Positions 5,979 to 6,003 of a stretch of 6,003 nucleotides of DNA are shown here, in pieces. The notes under the pieces were generated by a model. The model saw only the letters and a list, made by a program, of their open reading frames with translations. It had not been told where the DNA came from and searched no databases. A program made the translations under genes and the position numbers. Within the stretch, counting starts at the first letter, position 1, and each line of letters opens with the position of its first letter. The stretch comes from an uncultured Bacteroidales bacterium (GTDB lineage: Bacteria; Bacteroidota; Bacteroidia; Bacteroidales; FEN-979), in the NCBI GenBank assembly GCA_903928285.1, contig CAIYQH010000073.1:1-6003 (forward strand), given 5' to 3'.

Positions 5979-6003
5979 TCAAAAGAGTCTGAAATACGAA
6001 ATC
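5972..6003. repeat. Short direct repeat TACGAAATC, two copies, continuing to the right edge
   Basis: TACGAAATC occurs at 5972-5980 and again at 5995-6003, 23 bp apart, the second copy ending exactly at the window edge. The first copy overlaps the right arm of the inverted repeat. Whether more copies follow cannot be seen, so this may be the start of another short-repeat tract or chance. Confidence 0.4.

Overview
The window looks like chromosomal DNA from a Bacteroidota-type bacterium, probably an environmental Bacteroidales-like lineage. This is inferred from several things: moderately AT-rich sequence, A/T-rich leaders without a clear Shine-Dalgarno sequence before the starts, and protein families common in that phylum. 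No rRNA, tRNA, CRISPR array, insertion sequence or integrase was seen, and the species cannot be named from the sequence.

Layout: (1) 1-809, minus strand: the N-terminal 269 codons of a DUF2142-type polytopic membrane protein that runs off the left edge. (2) 810-1072: a 263-bp gap with one small hairpin that may end the next operon. (3) 1073-2786, minus strand: a two-gene operon, transcribed GT2 glycosyltransferase first (polyprenyl-phosphate sugar synthase-like, with a C-terminal membrane domain), then a small class I SAM-dependent methyltransferase. The two genes overlap by 14 nt. (4) 2787-3191: a 405-bp divergent intergenic region that must hold the control signals for both sides. (5) 3192-4727, plus strand: a 511-residue polytopic membrane protein that resembles GT-C glycosyltransferases. 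(6) 4843-5625, plus strand: a SAM-dependent methyltransferase with an N-terminal four-cysteine zinc-ribbon-like module. (7) 5605-5931: a 327-bp tandem-repeat tract, then an imperfect inverted repeat and short direct repeats up to the right edge.

The genes fit surface polysaccharide or glycolipid assembly. The GT2 enzyme would load a sugar onto a lipid phosphate on the cytoplasmic face. Multi-spanning GT-C-like or DUF2142 proteins would use or move lipid-linked sugars in the membrane. The methyltransferases would modify a sugar or lipid intermediate. This pathway is inferred from families and neighbourhood; substrates cannot be read from the sequence.

The most unusual part is the right-hand repeat tract. 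It looks like two different arrays, a 54-bp unit repeated three times and an 11-bp unit repeated eleven times. The 54-bp unit itself splits into 11+11+10+11+11 bp, and the four degenerate units between the arrays are also in 11-bp register. The whole 327 bp is therefore one 11-bp-period array, mostly with CGT at the same place in each unit. The array starts inside the coding sequence of the upstream methyltransferase and supplies its last six codons and its stop.
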